Of a stretch of DNA of 25,996 nucleotides, positions 1 through 8,119 are shown piece by piece. The stretch lies in assembly GCA_029747585.1 (NCBI GenBank), contig JAPEVF010000649.1, forward strand, positions 1 through 25,996, given 5' to 3'. Below the pieces are notes generated by a model, which saw nothing but the letters and a program-made list of their open reading frames with translations, was not told the DNA's origin and ran no database searches. Source of the DNA: Pleurotus djamor (taxonomy: Eukaryota; Basidiomycota; Agaricomycetes; Agaricales; Pleurotaceae). The first letter of the stretch is position 1. Each line of letters starts with the position of its first letter. The translations under genes and the position numbers were made by a program.

Positions 1-1379
1 CTCTCCCTCTCTCTCTCCTCCCGTGCTTCCTCCTTCTCCTTCCTAGCCGCTTCTTTCTCCTCCTCCTTCTNCCCTTTGAATCCGCTCCCTCTCCTGCTCC
101 CTCTCTCTTCTCAACTGCTCCTTCTCCTCCTTCTCCAGCGCCGTCTTGGCCGCCAACTCGTCTTCGTTCCTCTTCATTTCCGCTCTCATCGTGACGATAG
201 TCGCCAACACGGCGAAGACACTGCTGTTGCAAGTAACAAACAGTTGGCCGACTAGGGGATGCGTTGTCAGAAACGACGGTGCTGGCACACAGCAAAATGA
301 TAAGTACTCACGTTGATCCACTCGTCCCACCTGTTGATTGCCGGCATTGCCAGCGACCACCACAGGTCGAATGGGCATACTAGCCACCGAGACCGCTCTT
401 CCTGACCCAATTCGGGTCTGCGTACTGGTGGTGCCTGGTGCCAGAGGGGCCATTGGAGCTAAGATGACCCCGGGATCGCTAAACGTTGTCCTGGTGTCGA
501 GAACTCGTCGGGAGGCGGGTGACGGCGATAGTGCGTTGCCATCGACATTGGAGCGAGAGGTTCTGGCAATCGAGCGTGGGTTGGAGACCGGTGAGGCCGG
601 AAGAGGAAGGTTGGGATCAAAAAGGCTAGTGGATTGGGTGGTGATCGGGGTCCTGATGTATGGCCTTGGAATCGAGCTGGAGGATGATAGCGGCGGGCTC
701 CTAGACTGTTCGGGGGACAAAGCGAAAGGAGGGGTATGAGCAGGCTCCGTCGGGGAGAGCTCACCCTCAACCTGGTTAAGGTGCTCGTCGACGTGATGCT
801 CGTCAACGGGATGCTCCGAGGGCGGGATGCTCCGAGGCGGGATGCTCATCGTCGTGATGCTCGTCGTCGTGATGCTCCGAGGCGGGATGCTCAGAATTAA
901 GCTGCATGGGTTGCGACGATGATGAAGGTTGATAGGTGGGAGGGAAGGCTGGGTACGTCGGGTGAAAAAGACGGGTGGGGATTGGAGGCAGGGAGTTAAT
1001 GAGGCCTTGAAGGTTGAATTCGGACGTGAGGCGAAGTTGATCGTCGAGGGCTCCTAGCTCCTCAAGTTTTTGATTATTAAGTTCCGCTAGAGCTTCGGCG
1101 GTTTCGTAAGCGTCTGGCGGGAATTCACCAGCCCGGTCAGGAGAGAGGAGTGTGAGTGAGCGGATGAGAGGGGATGAGGCCGTTTCCCCAGCGACGGTGT
1201 CGACGATTAAGTTAGCGAAAGTGTTGACGTCAAAGCCCTGAGAGGGCAACGGTGTAGCGGCGATGAGCTGACTGTAGGTCAGTGTTCGCGGAGAGACAGT
1301 AGGTGACGGAGGATTGGGCTGAGCGGAAGTTGGGGGGGGAGACGGTGGGTGATGGGGGACTGGGAAGAGAAGAGGCCAT
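1..1379 (-). CDS. Ser/Pro-rich coiled-coil protein, 3' end outside window, two frameshifts
   Basis: No family was recognised. Reading leftwards from the ATG at 1379, the protein starts with an S/P/T-rich segment (SPPSPTVSP occurs in two near-copies), then a region around 1080-1250 (QGFDVNTFANLIVDTVAGE), then an acidic His-rich pentapeptide repeat (EHPAS/EHHDD type) at 780-900. A long disordered Ser/Pro stretch follows, and then a strongly charged E/K/R coiled coil that runs off the left edge. The frame changes twice: in a run of eight G at 1332-1339, where seven would keep the ATG frame open, and at 820-822, where one of eight 15-bp repeat units has 16 bp. A 60-nt intron is likely at 252-311 (GTGAGT donor, CTAG acceptor), although it is also open if retained. 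The N at 71 must be dropped for the coiled coil to continue. The gene is divergent from the Ulp1-like gene. Coding status is fairly sure; function is unknown. Both frameshifts may be sequencing errors. Confidence 0.6.
780..900 (-). repeat. 15-bp tandem repeat, about 8 units
   Basis: The start of the motif gatgctc/ggtgctc recurs at 780, 795, 810, 826, 841, 856, 871 and 886. Every interval is 15 bp except 810 to 826, which is 16 bp because of one extra G in ccgagggcgg. In the minus-strand gene the repeat encodes acidic, His-rich pentapeptides. The single 16-bp unit is where that gene's frame breaks. Confidence 0.85.
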
Positions 1380-1600
1380 GATGGGAGGATTCCTGTCTCT
1401 GACGGGGTTTAAATTGGTTTCGGCAAGAAACCAGTGACCAGTGATCCCACACAGTCAGAAAGCGGAGCCTTGTTCTGGGCTCCCCATTCACAGTCAGAAG
1501 AAGGCCCTTTGATGCCACGGGTGATGATCAACACCTCATTGGTCCTAGGGTTCAGCTCAGGAAGACAAGTTGCGCCAGTAAGGTGGTAATTCCCTGCCGT

Positions 1601-1670
1601 AAGTTTCAATTCACAATCATCGATAGAAGATCTAGTCGATGGGTGCAAGTTGAAAATTGAAACTTGCACC
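1601..1670. repeat. Two overlapping short inverted repeats
   Basis: AAGTTTCAATT at 1601-1611 is the exact reverse complement of 1655-1665. In addition, GGTGCAAGTT at 1642-1651 is the exact reverse complement of 1661-1670, with a 9-nt loop. The two pairings share the segment 1661-1665, so they are mutually exclusive folds. Confidence 0.7.
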
Positions 1671-1708
1671 TGGAGGTTGTCGTCGTTTGTGACTGAGAGC
1701 CGTCGTCT

Positions 1709-1788
1709 CTGAAGCGTGGGAAAAGCTCTGGTCGTCGTTTGTGTAAGGCCTTGCGCGAACGACGACCAGAGCTTTTCCCACGCTTCAG
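1709..1788. repeat. 80-nt near-perfect palindrome with 31-bp arms
   Basis: Bases 1709-1739 are the exact reverse complement of 1758-1788 (31 of 31). The 18-nt spacer is itself centred on the palindrome aaggcctt at 1745-1752, and most remaining spacer positions can pair (G-C or G-U). Because of the symmetry, both strands encode the same short peptide, containing RRPELFPRF. The element sits between two divergent genes. Confidence 0.9.
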
Positions 1789-1940
1789 CGACTTTCCGTC
1801 CACTTTTCAGCGGAGCGCTCAGCTGCTAAGCGCCGCACTCAGCCTCAAGTTGGAGTGGCTTCTCCGCCTGGTGTTTCGGTACTGCGGATTTTCTCCACTC
1901 TTGGACATCAGCACTCTCACACTTTCACGAACTTATCTAG

Positions 1941-3543
1941 ATGAACACCCGATCTTCCATTCGCAGGCACGGTGACTCCAAACGGTTGGCCAAACGCTCG
2001 AGGTACTCTACTTCTCTGCTATCTTTGGATCAATTTCTCACCGTTGGTTGACAGGTCTACAAGTCCGGAAGGCTTAAGTCCGTCAGACGCTTGGGAGATG
2101 AGGAAGAAGCCAGCACCGAGGTAAGCTGCCCTCGTTTCCTACCCTTTCATCTGTTTCATCCCCATCGATTCTGGTCTAGCCCGGCTCCTAGTTCCGCATC
2201 TTCGCTCTCCATGGGCTTTCCGTCACCTTGGGATTTGACCAATTTTGGGTCAGCGTCTTCCTCTCCAGCTCTGTCCCTCTCTTCGATTCCATCGGTATCA
2301 CACTCGTCCTCGATTCCTTCCGCATCACGCTCGTCCTCGATTCCTTCCGCATCACCCTCTGTTTCCAATCTGACACATTCGTTACGGCTACCTCTGCCGA
2401 TTTCTCACACCATCCGTCTGCCTGAGAGCCTTGTGGTTCTACCAGGAGCAAAGGATGCTCCGTCTGTGACTGTATCGGTTCCTCTTTGGGTGCACGACTA
2501 CGCTCAATCCTTGGTCGCGGATATTGGCCACTGGAAGCAGCTGTACGATCTCACAGATCTACCTTCCTTATTATCCACGGCGGAAGATCTGGTTTTGGCT
2601 CACTCTGATGAACGTGCAAAGGACCTCACAGCGGACAAACTAATCAAGGATTTCCACGCACCCTTAGACTCCTGCCTCTCTACCCTCCACGATGCATTCA
2701 TCATCAGTGAGAACTTTGGTAGCCGATTGACGACATTAGCAGAAGCCATGCCGAGCTTCTACTTCACGTATCACCTCCGCTCACTCAGTATCATTCAGCA
2801 AGAGCAACTCGCAATCCGTTGGGCCCTCCGTAACATTATCGCTCCCTTGGCTCATTGGCTAGGCCGACCTTCAGCCCTCTTAAACGAACTTTCAAAAGTG
2901 GTAAGCAAATAACGTCTTCTATACCCTTCAACTTAAACGAGAACTCCCAGATCATCACACCAGCACGGAAGGACTACAGCGTTGGCATCCTCAGCAAGAA
3001 AACAGTGGATACGCTGATACCAGGAAACTGGGTTGATGATAATATCATCAACTANTTTTCAGGTCAGTTTTGGGCACGTCCAAGTCAAACTGAGCTAATA
3101 TGAGTGATAGGAAATGAGAAGGGTAGCCACCATATTATTCTAGGTGAGACTGAGGAGGTTCTCTTCTGTTCTCCCTTGTTTTGGCCAATCATGAGACAAG
3201 CACGCAATTTGAAATTGGTGGGCTTAAATGGTCAGGTAAGTGCTTGAACCGTCATTTACTACGCTGATACTGATTCAGTTAGATATTCTGTCGGGAGTCA
3301 ATCTCCAAAATTCAGCGAATCTTAATGCCAATCAACGTAGACGAGTCTCATTGGATCTTGTCATACGTGAATGTTAAAGACGGTAAAATCCAAATTCTCG
3401 ATTCGTTCATCACCCCCACGTTGTTATGGTCCGATCCTCCCCTAACACTTCCCTCCTATTTATCTCCTATCTCCCCTTTTCTACTTCCTTATCCCTTCTT
3501 TCTCCGCAAGCTCCTCGAGCTCCGCTTCCTACCTTCGACTTAG
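1941..3543 (+). CDS. Ulp1/SENP-like cysteine protease (C48), catalytic domain truncated
   Basis: Ulp1-type proteases cleave SUMO-like modifiers, and related proteases are also carried by some DNA transposons. The proposed exons are 1941-2002, 2055-2120, 2180-2900, 2951-3062, 3111-3235 and 3283-3543. They join in frame, giving about 448 residues, with introns of 52, 59, 50, 48 and 47 nt. A Ser-rich N-terminus holds three SSIPSxSx repeats (2277-2357). The catalytic domain begins near residue 295: PGNWVDDNIIN matches the family's W-L-N-D-x-x-I-N motif, SHW supplies the catalytic His (residue 385) and ILDSF the Asp (402). The His-Asp spacing of 17 equals that of yeast Ulp1 (H514, D531). The Gln and Cys that should follow about 50 residues later are absent: the frame stops after 46 more residues with no Cys. 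Because of the N at 3055, intron 4 could instead be 3063-3118. The protein is probably inactive as annotated. Family assignment is confident; the first exon is less so. Confidence 0.7.
2277..2357 (+). repeat. 27-bp in-frame tandem repeat, 3 units
   Basis: Three consecutive 27-bp units start at 2277, 2304 and 2331. The last two are almost identical and the first is diverged. They encode a 9-residue Ser-rich repeat (SSSIPSASR type) in the N-terminal part of the Ulp1-like protein. Confidence 0.85.
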
Positions 3544-4018
3544 CTATTCCTCTCCCTTGGACCCTTTCCTTGCCTCAAGGCTAGACACATGTTGCACTTG
3601 GCCTAGTCTTGGCTCCGCATGTTACCACTGCTGCTCTATTACATACAGTAGGTACCTCTAGTATATATACAGGCACCCCAGGTAGAGTTACAGCTAGTCG
3701 AAATATCAGTTCTAGTTTCCCCTCACTAGGTGCTCCGTGCACAAGGTCGCTCCGACGTCTCTCCGTCATCTCCGCTCCTCTTCTTTATCGTCAAGTTCCA
3801 TTCTCATTCCCTCTCTCCTTTCTCACTAGTCACTAGTTGACTTAGTCTCTACTCGTACGACTCTCCGCTAGCTCCGCTACCTCCGACTCGTACTTTCTTA
3901 TCTATCTCTACTGGAACCATTGAAAGAGTGGGTGATCAAGTTAATAACTTGATCGCTGGTTCATCTCGTCTCCTCCGACATCTCCGACGTCTCCTCCGAC
4001 TCTCTCCTAGCCCCCTAG
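3430..4018. other. Pyrimidine-rich, CTAG-rich block between two truncated genes
   Basis: No protein was recognised. The plus strand is dominated by C and T, with repeated short words such as ctccgac. The tetramer CTAG occurs 11 times between 3581 and 4018, where fewer than two would be expected by chance. The block starts where similarity of the upstream gene to Ulp1 stops and ends at a CTAG acceptor-like site at 4015-4018, just before the F-box/LRR frame. It could be an inserted element or a decayed intron or intergenic region. No terminal repeats were found. Confidence 0.45.
3934..3954. repeat. 21-nt palindrome (10-bp arms, 1-nt centre)
   Basis: GATCAAGTTA at 3934-3943 is followed by a single A and then its exact reverse complement TAACTTGATC. 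It lies inside the CTAG-rich block. It could be a dimeric binding site or chance; no function is implied. Confidence 0.75.
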
Positions 4019-5307
4019 GAGCTTNCCCCCTGTCCTCGTTCCTACGCGCCTTAACATCCAGGCATTCAGCTACACCCCCTCGTATGAGAGCTGGAAAACC
4101 TTTGAGAGGTACGGGAGGAAAATTCGCATCTTGACGTGCCAAGAAGGGCCCATTTACTCGTTGATATACACGTTCATCGCGACGATGAGGCTCGAGGATG
4201 ACCTGCTTCCAAATCTCCGCACGCTGAGGACCGATATCAACCCGGGGGCTGTTATGCTGTTTNGGGGGGGAATCAGTGACGAAATACTGTCTGGACGACA
4301 CGGGGCCACATCGACGAGGACTTTCACAAAGGTTCAATGCCCTCATGCAAGCGGTAACACTATCGCTCCCAGCCCTTCAAAAGTTCAGCGTACGACGCCT
4401 TCCATTGGGCTTCAAACCGGTTGCATTTGACTTCGAAGACTGCTTTCGGTGGACCTTCCGTCCATTGCGGGAGTTAGATCTCCCGGTATCCCTTCTCGAC
4501 TGCGATACATTCAGCGAGATATCTGCGCTGAGAGAGCTCGATTCCTTCAAGGTACATGGCCTACGCGGCGGTGAGGAGGAGTGGAAGGAGGTCCCAGAGA
4601 GTGCTGGATTCCCCGCATTGACCAAGGTCAACGTGACGGCGTCCTATACAGACGCTTGCCTGTACATCGAGCGGCTGTTTCATCGATCACACATGAAGAG
4701 TGTTGTACTTCAATCCACGCCTAAAGATTCGCCGACTTTGTATTCGTCGCTGATTGGCCGTGTCGCAGAGCGTTGGTCGTCGATTGAGAATTTGTCCATC
4801 AAATGCGGCGCCGAAAGGCCTCACGAGATGTGTGAGCCTTCTTTCACCGTGCTCAAGCCATTGCTGGCATGCGGGGGACTAGTCTCGTTGATTCTGCAGT
4901 TGGGGTGGCCGCTCAAGTTGGACGATGAGGAGTACCTCCAGCTCCTCTCTGCGCTGCCTCTTCTGCGACGCCTGGACTTGCACGACGGAGCGGGGCCTGA
5001 ACAGCCACCTTCCATCCGCATGACCACCATCTGCTCCATCCCTGTGCGCTGCCCATGTCTTGAGTATCTCGGGACATACATGGACTTCCGGGAAGATTGT
5101 CATCCTCCCGGTGATGCGACCGTCGCGAGATGGGGACGTCTCATGAAGCTCAATGTCCATCACTCTCCCATATCCGGTGCGATGCGTGTTTCCATGTTCG
5201 TAATGGAGCTACTGCATCCGAGGTGTGAGCTCATCGCCCCCTCCAAGGACTGGGCTGGTGTGCATGCGATGATGGGTGCTTATCGTTGCGTAGGGGGTTG
5301 GAACTGA
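4019..5307 (+). CDS. F-box/LRR-type protein, N-terminal F-box missing
   Basis: This resembles the large Agaricomycete F-box/LRR family, whose members recruit substrates to SCF ubiquitin ligases. The open frame begins after an acceptor-like CTAG (4015-4018). It contains the family's W-x-x-F-x-x-Y segment (WKTFERYGRKIRIL) followed by DLLPNLRTL, then irregular Leu-rich repeats (LRELDLPVSLL, LLRRLDLHD, CLEYLGTY), and it ends at the TGA at 5307. The two N characters at 4025 and 4263 break the frame; dropping both gives one continuous frame of about 428 residues. A full-length family member would have an F-box of about 45 residues upstream. None is visible in 3430-4018, so the gene is either 5'-truncated or has a distant first exon. 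The C-terminal frame from 4276 is very secure, the 5' limit is not. Confidence 0.7.
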
Positions 5308-6598
5308 GTAGACTGTATTTTCGGCGCGAGCTCATGGTTATCAGCAGTACTTCCCTCTAGTGTCCGTGTACATTTGGTTTTGGTAGTAATCACGAATTGT
5401 TGGCTATGGGCAGGCAGATGGGGATGCATACTGAATCGTCGCCGTGCACTGCTTCAAACTTCCCTAGACACCATCATCTTCAAAACGGGCTCATGGAACT
5501 TGGTTTTGGGGTCGAAAACTCGATCCACCGGTCCGGGAGCAGGGGGGGGGGATAGCATCAACGTAGAGGGGGCTACAATGCGTCGCGTCGTCTGATTCTC
5601 CCAAGGGGAGGGTCACGAGAGCGCCGTCGTAGGCCAAAGGGGAACCCGATAGGCTCCATTGATACTACGGAAGAGCTGCAGGCCGCAGCTTTGAGGCGCG
5701 TGTGGTATATCTGAAGAGACCTGTGGTATTTGGATGACGGTTTAGGCAGCGGTAAGCATTGTGGTCACAGGCCACGAATGAACATGGGCTCGACGTGTGG
5801 CGGACTATGTTTGTCGTTCGCAGTATTTAAGATTGCACTCAAGGGTCAGCTGGCAGGGAATGGTCAGTAGTAGTGATGCTCAAGGAGGCCCGCGGGAAAG
5901 ATAAGCATGCTGGTCGACGTTGTATTGTGGTGGAATTTGTCTTCTGCAATCCGCGTTCTCCGCTATAGCCAACGCGTCGCGATCTCTGGGATGTTACTTG
6001 TGACATATCATGCTCAGAATCATGTTTGGCTGGGACGGACGAATCACATTTGGACGAAAAAGGAAAGGTGTCTGACATAAGCAATATGCGAAGAGGGGTG
6101 AGGGGTNGGGGGGTCTCTTCCTTCTTGAACAGCAACCACTCTGATCACTCTAGGACTGTGCTCCGACCGCGGCGCATCGCCCTAAGCTCTGGCAGTATCT
6201 TCCCTGGCGGGTACGTCCTGTAATGGGTGGAGAGCTTGATCTGAAGAATGGGATTTGTCCAATGCAAGTCACGTCGCTTGGGCTTCACTTTCACGGGGGA
6301 AACATCGCAACGGCTGTAAGCACCGCTTTTGTGTTGATGAGTTGTGTGACTTCGGCGTTGGTGGAAGCGATTGGAAACGGCCTCTGCGATGGAGAAGGAC
6401 GTGCCGAGGCCTGGAACGGACGTCGTAAAAAGGAGCATAAAGTTAGAGGGGTGGTTGGAGGCACCGAGAAGTAGGCTGGATGAGTATGGATGTTCTGGTG
6501 AGACGCAGGCAGGTTGCACAGTCCGTGGGGGGTTCGCAGCACCGGTAATGTTGGGAGTCTCTATCTGAGCGTGAGTTGACACTCACTGTTATCCAGAA
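5308..6598. other. No recognisable gene
   Basis: Open frames on both strands are short, overlap each other and lack ATG starts or conserved motifs. The stretch contains G-runs (5545-5552) and one N beside a G-run (6107). A 3' UTR for the F-box/LRR gene is expected at its left end. Nothing else could be supported. Confidence 0.5.
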
Positions 6599-6638
6599 AT
6601 GTCTTGTGCCCTGAGTCGCGTTGAGGCTTTCACCACAA

Positions 6639-6841
6639 GCGCTCGATCCTCGCGTGGCAGGTTTCCCATCCCCCTAAACCGACTCTCTGCTACATCTTCG
6701 TACGCGCTCGATCCTCGCGTGGCAGGTTTCCCACCGCCCAAGGCCAACTCTCCACACTACCGTCGTATGCGCTCGATCCTCGCGTGGCGGATTTCCCATC
6801 CCCCTGACCCGACTCTCCACACTACCGTCGTAAGCGCTCGA
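6639..6841. repeat. 65-bp tandem repeat, 3 full copies plus the start of a fourth
   Basis: Units beginning gcgctcgatcctcgcgtgg start at 6639, 6704 and 6769. The first 8 bases of a fourth begin at 6834. All intervals are exactly 65 bp, with moderate divergence in the second half of each unit. Since 65 is not a multiple of three, each copy is read in a different frame, which argues that the repeat is non-coding. Confidence 0.9.
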
Positions 6842-7742
6842 GCACGGGGCACACCAATGTTCTGTGACCCGCGCATGCAAACCTTGGGGTGGGCAGTGGA
6901 GGAGCTTGCTAGGTGTTTGTGTTGGAGTTGGACCATCATAGGATTCAAGGACACAACTCGCTTAGCAATCCGAAGGGCTCTGAGTGGCATGTATCGTGGA
7001 AGGGCCAAGCGGTGGGAGGGGCACAACATTCTCAAGATCATCCACGGTGGTGGCTTTCAGCACGGTGTCTTAAGTGTTTCGTGCAGATCCTGATGTCTTT
7101 ACACTGAATGATTCGAAGGCGGTTATTGGGGCGGCAACCGTATAGAGGGTGTCAGGCAAGCTAAGTAAGTGGGGGGCGCGCAGGGCCCGCCACACGCGTG
7201 CTCGCCCTCATACAATGAGGGGACGATGGGGGTGGGGATTGGGGAGCAGGGGGGCATGGCCGGAGGTACGTTGTGGCTACTGAGAAAACCATAGTTGGGT
7301 GGCGTCGGAACAGCTACAGAGTGATGTTCTCTGCAAATCAGACAACACCGTGTACAAAAGGGGTAGCAAGGCGGTGATAAAGGCGGAAGTCTGGGTCTGT
7401 GCAGGTGGCCGGCTATCGTTTGTACTATTTACAAGCTATTACGTCTGACAGACATACATGGGGATGAGTTGTCTGAATATCAGGGGCGTACTAGTGGGTA
7501 ATGGGTGGTGCAATGTGGGGTACCTGTATCGTATGGAGGGGGAGGTTCGGGCGCCGACGGCGCCAAGGGTGGTCGTAGCATAGACAGGTGGTCTCTCAGA
7601 GAGGCAGAAACAATATTTTTAGATCGGATCGATTAATTTTTGAGCCACATGGGATCAAGGAGAGTCATATATGCATCTAAAATTCACGAGACAAAAGGAA
7701 AAAACCCTGGGAACACAGATTTGCGGGGTCGGAGCCATGCGA
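6842..7742. other. No recognisable gene
   Basis: The stretch is G-rich, with no frame that has a convincing start, splice sites or a known motif. It includes a small GC palindrome (GGCGCC, gac, GGCGCC) at 7550-7564. Base composition turns A/T-rich after about 7610, just before the hairpin cluster. Confidence 0.45.
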
Positions 7743-7841
7743 TTTGGACAAGTTGTGTCCAAACGACGGTGCAAAAATCGCCCAGATGTGTCACAAAAAA
7801 ACATTTGTGACGAGAGGGCGATTTTGAAGACACCCTGTCTT
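7743..7841. repeat. Cluster of three adjacent hairpins
   Basis: There are three perfect-arm inverted repeats within 99 nt. TTTGGACA/TGTCCAAA lies at 7743-7763 with a 5-nt loop. AAAATCGCCC/GGGCGATTTT (7774-7783 and 7816-7825) encloses GTCACAAA/TTTGTGAC (7790-7797 and 7804-7811) around a 6-nt loop. AAGACA/TGTCTT lies at 7827-7841 with a 3-nt loop, followed by a run of A. The cluster overlaps the 3' end of a small minus-strand ORF. Such structures are typical of terminal or subterminal parts of DNA transposons. Confidence 0.8.
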
Positions 7842-8067
7842 AAAAAAATTCAGATAATAGCTCAAGATCAGAGACAGTATCTTGATCACCCCCATTGATG
7901 ATATCGTCCAAGCTGTCAAGTTCCACCCCAAGCTCCTTCTTTAGAAATCGTTCCAAATCCAAATCAGTGAGGGGATCATCATAAGCATCGTCAAGGGCAA
8001 TAGAGGAGATTGCGAGAAGCTCTGCAAATTGAGCACAGTCTTCGGCGAGCTGAGACTTTGTACCCAT
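7840..8067 (-). CDS. Small acidic Leu-rich ORF, possibly a transposase N-terminal remnant
   Basis: The ATG at 8067 opens 75 codons. The product is acidic and Leu-rich (AQFAELLAISSIALDDAYDD, then LERFLKKELGVELDSLDDII) and probably helical. No domain was recognised. Short acidic Leu-rich segments of this kind occur at the N-termini of some fungal DNA-transposon proteins, but this is inference. The stop codon falls inside the last hairpin of the adjacent cluster (7827-7841), which fits a truncated element. It could equally be a chance ORF. The biased composition and ATG start are the only support. Confidence 0.35.
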   Translation of the reverse strand: MGTKSQLAEDCAQFAELLAISSIALDDAYDDPLTDLDLERFLKKELGVELDSLDDIINGGDQDTVSDLELLSEFF

Positions 8068-8119
8068 CAGTGAATCGTGATAGGGACTCTGTGCGCGACA
8101 CGATGAGGACGCGACCAAG

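Larger units (their letters stand above)
1380..1940. promoter_or_regulatory. Shared upstream region of two divergent genes
   Basis: This 561-bp gap separates the ATG of the coiled-coil gene (1379, minus) from the proposed ATG of the Ulp1-like gene (1941, plus), so both promoters probably lie here. It holds several inverted repeats, including a nearly perfect 80-nt palindrome at 1709-1788. The minus strand is also open from 1669 to 1409 with protein-like composition but no ATG, so part of the gap could be an unrecognised exon or a leader. No TATA box or other core element was identified with confidence. Confidence 0.4.

Noticed and set aside
338..739. 133-codon plus-strand ORF
   Set aside because: It is antisense to the Ser/Pro-rich coiled-coil gene, whose minus-strand frame has clear compositional bias and a continuing coiled coil.
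3936..4346. 136-codon minus-strand ORF
   Set aside because: It crosses two N positions and is antisense to the F-box/LRR frame, which has recognisable family motifs.
6145..6582. 145-codon minus-strand ORF
   Set aside because: It starts with GTG, has no recognisable motif and overlaps other open frames on both strands.
6599..7093. 164-codon plus-strand ORF across the 65-bp repeat
   Set aside because: The repeat period is not a multiple of three, so each unit is translated differently. No domain or codon pattern supports a gene.
7550..7564. GGCGCC...GGCGCC palindrome as a regulatory site
   Set aside because: It is short, GC-rich and isolated, with no gene nearby to which it could be assigned.
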